From the NCBI GenBank assembly GCA_002404095.1, contig DHJA01000295.1:1-6450 (forward strand): a stretch of DNA of 6,450 bases, read 5' to 3'. This document shows positions 5,253-6,450 of this stretch, piece after piece. Every line of letters begins with the position of its first letter. Position 1 is the stretch's first letter. Source of the DNA: Planctomycetaceae bacterium UBA4732 (lineage in GTDB: Bacteria > Planctomycetota > Planctomycetia > Gemmatales > Gemmataceae). The notes beneath the pieces were generated by a model. That model ran no database searches, was not told the DNA's origin, and saw only the letters and a program-made list of their open reading frames with translations. The position numbers were made by a program, and so were the translations under genes.

Positions 5253-6422
5253 ATGCGGCACGGTCTCGGATTTGTCGTTTTGGCTGTCTCTTTTGTCTGG
5301 TACTTATGCGCGTCCGCGTCGGCCGCGCCGGAGGCGACGCCGATGGGCTTGGGCGTGGCGAAGACGGAGTTCGGCAAAACGCCGGACGGGAAACAAGTCG
5401 ATTTGTACACCCTGACCAACGCCCACGGCATGAAAGCCAAGATCATCACCTACGGCGGAATCATCACCGAGCTGGACGCGCCGGATCGTGAAGGAAAAAT
5501 GGGCGACGTCGTCCTCGGTTTCGACAACCTTCCAAGCTATCTCGCCGGCAGCCCCTACTTCGGCGCCCTCATCGGCCGCGTCGCCAACCGCGTCGCCAAG
5601 GGCCGGTTCACGCTGGACGGCAAGGAGTACAAACTGTTCGTCAACAATGGCCCGAACGCCTTGCATGGCGGAGAAAAGGGATTCGACAAGGTGATATGGA
5701 GGCCCGAGCCGATCGAGAACGTTTTCGACAAGGACAGCGTGTCGCTCAAACTGACGTACCTCAGCCCGAGTGGCGAGGAAGGCTACCCCGGCAACCTGAC
5801 CGTCCACGTGACCTACACGCTGACCAACGAAAACGCGCTGCGCATCGACTACACGGCGACGACGGACAAGGCGACGCCGTTGAACCTGACGAACCACAGC
5901 TATTTCAACCTTGGCGGACCCGGTTCAGGCGATATTCTCGGTCACGAAGTGATGATCGCGGCGGACAAGTACACGCCGGTGGACGGCACAATGATTCCGA
6001 CCGGCGAAATCAAGGCCGTGAAGGGAACGCCGTTGGACTTCACCAAGCCGACAACGATTGGCGCCCGCATCGACGAGCTGAAGGCCGATGATGCAACGGC
6101 CAATCCAGGCGGTTACGATCACAACTACGTCCTGCGCGGCGACAACAAGGAGCGGGCCCTGGTGGCGAGTGTGCATGAGCCGAAGAGCGGCCGCACCATG
6201 GAGGTCTACACGACGGAGCCGGGTTTACAGTTCTACACCGGCAACTTCCTGGACGGCAAACTGAAAGGAAAGAATGGCGTGGTGTACAAAAAGCATCAGG
6301 CGTTCTGCATGGAGGCGGATCATTTTCCCGACTCGGTGAATCATGCGGATTTCCCCTCCACGATCCTGGAACCGGGCAAGACCTACACGCAGACGACGGT
6401 GTACAAGTTCTCCGCGAAGTGA
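5253..6422 (+). CDS. galM: Secreted aldose 1-epimerase (galactose mutarotase)
   Basis: A 389-aa enzyme that interconverts alpha and beta anomers of galactose, glucose and related sugars. Residues 1-24 are a signal peptide (hydrophobic core FVVLAVSFVWYL, cut near ASA-AP), so it should act outside the cytoplasm. C19 does not sit in a good lipobox. The mature part matches the usual family length of about 340-360 residues. Catalytic-site motifs are intact: GRVANRVAKGRF (108-119), ALHGG with H138, NLTNHSYFNLGG with H215, GGYDHNYVL with D289, and TTEPGLQFYTGNF with E322 as the expected general base. The end shows FCMEADHFPDSVN and FPSTIL, as in relatives. It is divergent from hicA. No other sugar-catabolic gene is nearby, so its substrate is not shown by context. 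The secreted form suggests work on sugars released from external polysaccharides. Confidence 0.93.
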   Translation: MRHGLGFVVLAVSFVWYLCASASAAPEATPMGLGVAKTEFGKTPDGKQVDLYTLTNAHGMKAKIITYGGIITELDAPDREGKMGDVVLGFDNLPSYLAGSPYFGALIGRVANRVAKGRFTLDGKEYKLFVNNGPNALHGGEKGFDKVIWRPEPIENVFDKDSVSLKLTYLSPSGEEGYPGNLTVHVTYTLTNENALRIDYTATTDKATPLNLTNHSYFNLGGPGSGDILGHEVMIAADKYTPVDGTMIPTGEIKAVKGTPLDFTKPTTIGARIDELKADDATANPGGYDHNYVLRGDNKERALVASVHEPKSGRTMEVYTTEPGLQFYTGNFLDGKLKGKNGVVYKKHQAFCMEADHFPDSVNHADFPSTILEPGKTYTQTTVYKFSAK

Positions 6423-6450
6423 GTAACGTCTCCATTTGGCGAGCCGGGGG

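Noticed and set aside
5304..5897. 197-aa minus-strand frame opposite the epimerase gene
   Set aside because: It is antisense to a clear galM gene, with Arg- and Val-rich shadow composition.

Overview
The window looks like GC-rich chromosomal DNA of a planctomycete (Planctomycetota). The basis is a small exported protein with a PEP-CTERM anchor (LPEPSS, hydrophobic stretch, RRRRR), a secreted aldose 1-epimerase, a polyprenol-linked glycosyltransferase set, and a HicAB module of a form I recall from planctomycetes and cyanobacteria. The phylum is an inference from gene content; no rRNA or other marker is present. No phage, transposon, CRISPR or tRNA gene was seen.

Layout, left to right. Positions 60-662 (minus): a 200-aa PEP-CTERM exported protein with a predicted leader of about 170 nt that holds two small hairpins and starts at a good -35/-10 pair. 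Positions 935-4466 (minus): three translationally coupled membrane or glycan genes, transcribed from right to left. They are an LPG-synthase/UPF0104-type membrane protein, a GtrB/DPM1-like family 2 glycosyltransferase, and a GT39/ArnT-like GT-C membrane protein. They overlap by 4 nt (GTGA) and 1 nt (TAATG). Positions 4532-5045 (minus): hicA then hicB, overlapping by 11 nt. Positions 5253-6422 (plus): a secreted galactose mutarotase, divergent from hicA.

The three membrane genes form a plausible charge, flip and transfer set. The GT2 enzyme would load a sugar onto a polyprenyl phosphate in the cytoplasm. The multi-pass protein may help translocate it. The GT-C enzyme would use it on the outer face of the membrane. 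The acceptor cannot be read from the sequence.

The most unusual signal is non-coding. A 34-bp element occurs twice on the same strand (4471-4504 and 5093-5126) with 31 of 34 bases identical. Each copy holds a -10-like hexamer (TATAAT or TACAAT) placed exactly 7 nt before an ATG that lacks a Shine-Dalgarno sequence. This geometry predicts leaderless transcripts. One copy drives the membrane-protein gene. The other opens a 16-codon leader ORF whose stop overlaps the GTG start of hicA, which suggests translational coupling of the toxin. Most gene functions here are ordinary; the promoter repeat and the leader ORF deserve the second look.
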